From: Pseudomonas sp.
GTDB lineage: Bacteria > Pseudomonadota > Gammaproteobacteria > Pseudomonadales > Pseudomonadaceae
Direction of reading: 5' to 3'
Length of the DNA stretch: 6,116 bases
Assembly: GCA_029240955.1 (NCBI GenBank)
Contig: JARDZH010000142.1
Coordinates: forward strand, 1 to 6,116
Part shown: positions 5,693 through 6,116 of the stretch, piece by piece
Position numbering within the stretch: position 1 is the stretch's first letter
Layout: each line of letters starts with the position of its first letter
The notes under the pieces: model-generated
Seen by the model: only the letters and a program-made list of their open reading frames with translations
What the model was told of the DNA's origin: nothing
The model's database searches: none
Made by a program: the position numbers and the translations under genes

Positions 5693-5704
5693 TTAGCAAG
5701 CTAC
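5693..5704 (+). promoter_or_regulatory. SlyA/MarR-type operator
   Basis: TTAGCAAGCTAC differs at only the last base from the SlyA consensus TTAGCAAGCTAA, and has a TAGC-AA-GCTA palindromic core. It overlaps the predicted transcription start, a position suited to autorepression by the MarR-family protein encoded 60 bp downstream. Confidence 0.65.
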
Positions 5705-5763
5705 TAATGTTTCTCCTAACAATATGGCTGCGAACTAAATACACCTGCTACGACGGTTTTTGC

Positions 5764-6116
5764 ATGTCCCCGGAGTCTCTTCACCGATCCCTCACCAGTG
5801 CCATGGTCGCGGCGTCTCGCCACTGGCGACGCAGTTGCCAGACCACGCTGGTGACCTACGGCATTTCCGAAGCCTGCGCCGGGCCTTTGCTGGCGATTGC
5901 GCGGCTGGGTGATGGCGTGCATCAGGTCAGAGTCGCGCAAGCCGCTGGCATGGAGAGCCCGACCCTCGTCCGTCTGCTCGACCAGCTTTGCGCGGCCGGC
6001 ATCGTGTGCCGTACCGAAGACCCGAATGACCGGCGCGCCAAGGCCCTGAGCCTCACCGCCCACGGCCGGACACTCGCATCATCGATCGAAAGCGAGCTGA
6101 CCCGCTTGCGCGCCCA
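5764..6116 (+). CDS. MarR/SlyA-family transcriptional regulator (3' end cut by window)
   Basis: 117 residues are visible from ATG 5764. An N-terminal helix (about 4-30) precedes the winged helix. The recognition helix is about 64-77 (ESPTLVRLLDQLCAAG) and the wing follows with the MarR signature DPNDRRAKALSLTAHG (86-101). MarR proteins are usually 140-160 residues, so the missing part is the C-terminal dimerisation helix. The family represses genes for drug efflux, aromatic-acid response or oxidative stress and is often relieved by small phenolic ligands. An in-frame ATG at 5707 would add 19 Tyr/Cys-containing residues but would place the start right beside the operator and has no ribosome site. 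ATG 5764 also has only a poor one. The SlyA-like box upstream suggests autoregulation. The genes it controls, possibly an efflux set downstream, are outside the window. Confidence 0.88.
   Translation, partial: MSPESLHRSLTSAMVAASRHWRRSCQTTLVTYGISEACAGPLLAIARLGDGVHQVRVAQAAGMESPTLVRLLDQLCAAGIVCRTEDPNDRRAKALSLTAHGRTLASSIESELTRLRA

Larger units (their letters stand above)
4997..5763. other. Intergenic region without an intact gene, between the divergent lyase and MarR genes
   Basis: This region holds two leader hairpins before the lyase, a candidate gene remnant with a terminator (5126-5257), four REP units (5392-5589) and the MarR promoter (5660-5704). Between 5258 and 5391 I see only short open frames with no recognisable product and a GAACTTTT repeat (near 5312 and 5333). 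I found no convincing sigma-70 promoter for the lyase. Confidence 0.6.

Noticed and set aside
5716..6063. Minus-strand frame opposite the MarR-family gene.
   Set aside because: The plus strand carries the DPNDRR MarR signature and a fitting winged helix. The antisense translation has no domain.

Overview
The window looks like a chromosomal stretch from a Pseudomonas, most likely of the P. syringae/fluorescens type. The evidence is high GC with strongly GC-ending codons, GTAG/GTGG-headed REP palindromes, a PL7 alginate lyase, and a CusR/CopR-type two-component pair. There are no rRNA or tRNA genes, CRISPR arrays or transposase genes.

Layout, left to right. (1) Positions 1-2059, minus strand: a three-gene operon-like block. 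In transcription order it encodes a small exported DUF5666-like protein (2059-1454), a four-helix b-type cytochrome (1384-764), and a Tat-exported molybdopterin oxidoreductase of the sulfite oxidase/MsrP (YedY) fold (767 to beyond position 1). The last two overlap by 4 bp (ATGA). (2) 2060-2265: a divergent control region with two copies of a TGACA-N4-TGTCA palindrome. The copies are reverse complements of each other and form an exact 16-bp inverted repeat around an 18-nt spacer. (3) 2266-4325, plus strand: an OmpR/CusR-family response regulator overlapping a CusS-like histidine kinase. (4) 4328-4996, minus strand: a single-domain PL7 alginate lyase, convergent with the kinase and only 2 bp from its stop codon. 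(5) 4997-5763: a 767-bp region without an intact gene. It holds leader hairpins of the lyase, a probable 3' remnant of a lost plus-strand gene with its intrinsic terminator, and two head-to-head REP pairs. At its right end is the promoter of the next gene, with a SlyA-like operator. (6) 5764 to the right edge: the 5' part of a MarR/SlyA-family regulator.

How they may work together. A CusRS/HprRS-like sensor pair stands divergent from a molybdoenzyme plus membrane cytochrome pair, with symmetric regulator boxes between them. This resembles E. coli hprRS next to msrPQ, where the sensor controls a periplasmic oxidised-methionine repair system. The enzyme here is a shorter relative and not a clear MsrP orthologue. 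Its probable lipoprotein anchoring and the exported DUF5666-like partner set it apart. A metal- or oxidant-responsive envelope redox system is the best working reading; substrate and signal cannot be read from sequence. The lyase and the MarR gene look like independent units.
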